Below are positions 14,678-14,969 of a DNA stretch of 14,969 bases, in pieces. Location: the NCBI GenBank assembly GCA_934635045.1, contig CAKTZA010000075.1:1-14969 (forward strand). Reading direction: 5' to 3'. The translations under genes and the position numbers were made by a program. Source of the DNA: an uncultured Kiritimatiellota bacterium (GTDB lineage: Bacteria; Verrucomicrobiota; Kiritimatiellia; RFP12; UBA1067). The notes under the pieces were generated by a model. It did no database searches and had not been told where the DNA came from. It saw nothing but the letters and a program-made list of their open reading frames with translations. The number at the start of each line of letters is the position of its first letter. The stretch's first letter is position 1.

Positions 14678-14969
14678 CTGCGCCCCGCCCGTTCAACAGG
14701 GCTTCAGCATGAAAAGCGGATCCTCTCACCGAGGGACAGACAGCCGTGCGCAGCACTGGCCCGTCGGCCCGACAGATCGCTACATACGGGAAGCAGTCCG
14801 CCTTCTTGGCCCATCGGCCCGACAGATCGCGCGACCCGTCGCTCCGGGAGTCGCACCTGTCGCCACACGTCAGTCAATCGAACGTGACGAGCCATTCCCC
14901 TCCTATGAGAACAAAAGTCAATAGGCAGAATCGCCTTGGCGATTTCCGCTTCCCCTGCGCCGATGCCTG
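14678..14969. other. Right-end stretch without a convincing gene
   Basis: About 290 bp upstream of the tRNA promoter. A minus-strand frame is open from the window edge to 14704 and has an AGGAGG-type site just before an ATG at 14895. Its product (63 aa from that ATG) is arginine-rich, resembles no family I know, and spans the 24-bp direct repeats, so I do not call it a gene. A 7-bp-arm palindrome, AATCGCCTTGGCGATT, lies at 14929-14944. A gene could begin or end beyond the edge. Confidence 0.4.
14757..14830. repeat. 24-bp direct repeat, 50-bp period
   Basis: Copies at 14757-14780 and 14807-14830 share the form TGGCCC(G/A)TCGGCCCGACAGATCGC, differing at one base. Each copy contains GGCC-N4-GGCC, which can form a small hairpin. 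The sequence between copies is unrelated. A GGGACAGAC stretch nearby (14733-14741) resembles the inverse of the REP-like unit at the left end. Confidence 0.7.

Noticed and set aside
14643..14924. 93-codon open frame on the plus strand and 63-codon frame on the minus strand at the right end
   Set aside because: Both run through the direct repeats, and the plus-strand frame also covers the tRNA promoter. Neither product resembles a known family. The minus frame has a purine-rich site before its ATG, so it is kept only as a remote possibility.

Overview
This is a GC-rich bacterial chromosome fragment. It most likely comes from the PVC superphylum, perhaps Kiritimatiellota or another Verrucomicrobiota-like lineage. 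That placement is an inference from four things: RNase HIII next to a DUF5107/TPR protein, a fused GldF-GldG export protein with a DUF4340 partner, a REP-associated transposase, and intergenic arrays of 7- and 9-nt repeats. No rRNA or species marker is present to confirm it. Nearly every gene is on the minus strand; the only plus-strand gene is the secretion/pilus ATPase at the right.

Layout: (1) 1-465: the first 23 codons of a Y1 (REP-associated) transposase run off the left edge. Upstream of it is a non-coding stretch with four phased CTTAAG sites and about five GGGGTCTGTCCCC-type palindromes. (2) 466-5330, minus: galM (aldose 1-epimerase), rnhC (RNase HIII) and a secreted DUF5107/TPR protein, closely spaced and probably co-transcribed. 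(3) 5382-5556: a tRNA-Val(GAC) with its own terminator; its promoter lies inside the terminator of the next operon. (4) 5590-10038, minus: a Gld-type ABC exporter made of an ATPase, a fused permease/GldG protein and a membrane-anchored DUF4340 protein. (5) 10039-10222: an extended -10 promoter and a striking inverted pair of heptamer arrays. (6) 10223-11080: an unrecognised lipoprotein behind a promoter with 11-bp direct repeats. (7) 11215-12720, minus: rbfA followed by a GT4-type glycosyltransferase. The rbfA promoter is so close to the ATG that the mRNA should be nearly leaderless. (8) 12812-14536, plus: a GspE/PilB-type ATPase. (9) 14561-14969: tRNA-Val(CAC) with a clear promoter, then about 300 bp with no convincing gene but a 24-bp direct repeat.

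How the parts fit together: the ATPase, fused permease/GldG and DUF4340 protein form one envelope complex of unknown substrate, and the lipoprotein next door may or may not belong to it. The galM and DUF5107 products both have, or are thought to have, a mutarotase-like sugar-binding fold, which suggests carbohydrate handling. GspE/PilB would power a type II secretion or type IV pilus machine encoded elsewhere.

The most unusual content is the repeat ecology. One window holds a REP/RAYT locus, two different heptamer arrays (one spanning a start codon, one arranged as a long inverted repeat), and a 9-nt triplicated element found both between genes and in frame inside the glycosyltransferase gene. 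All assignments come from reading the sequence; no database search was run.
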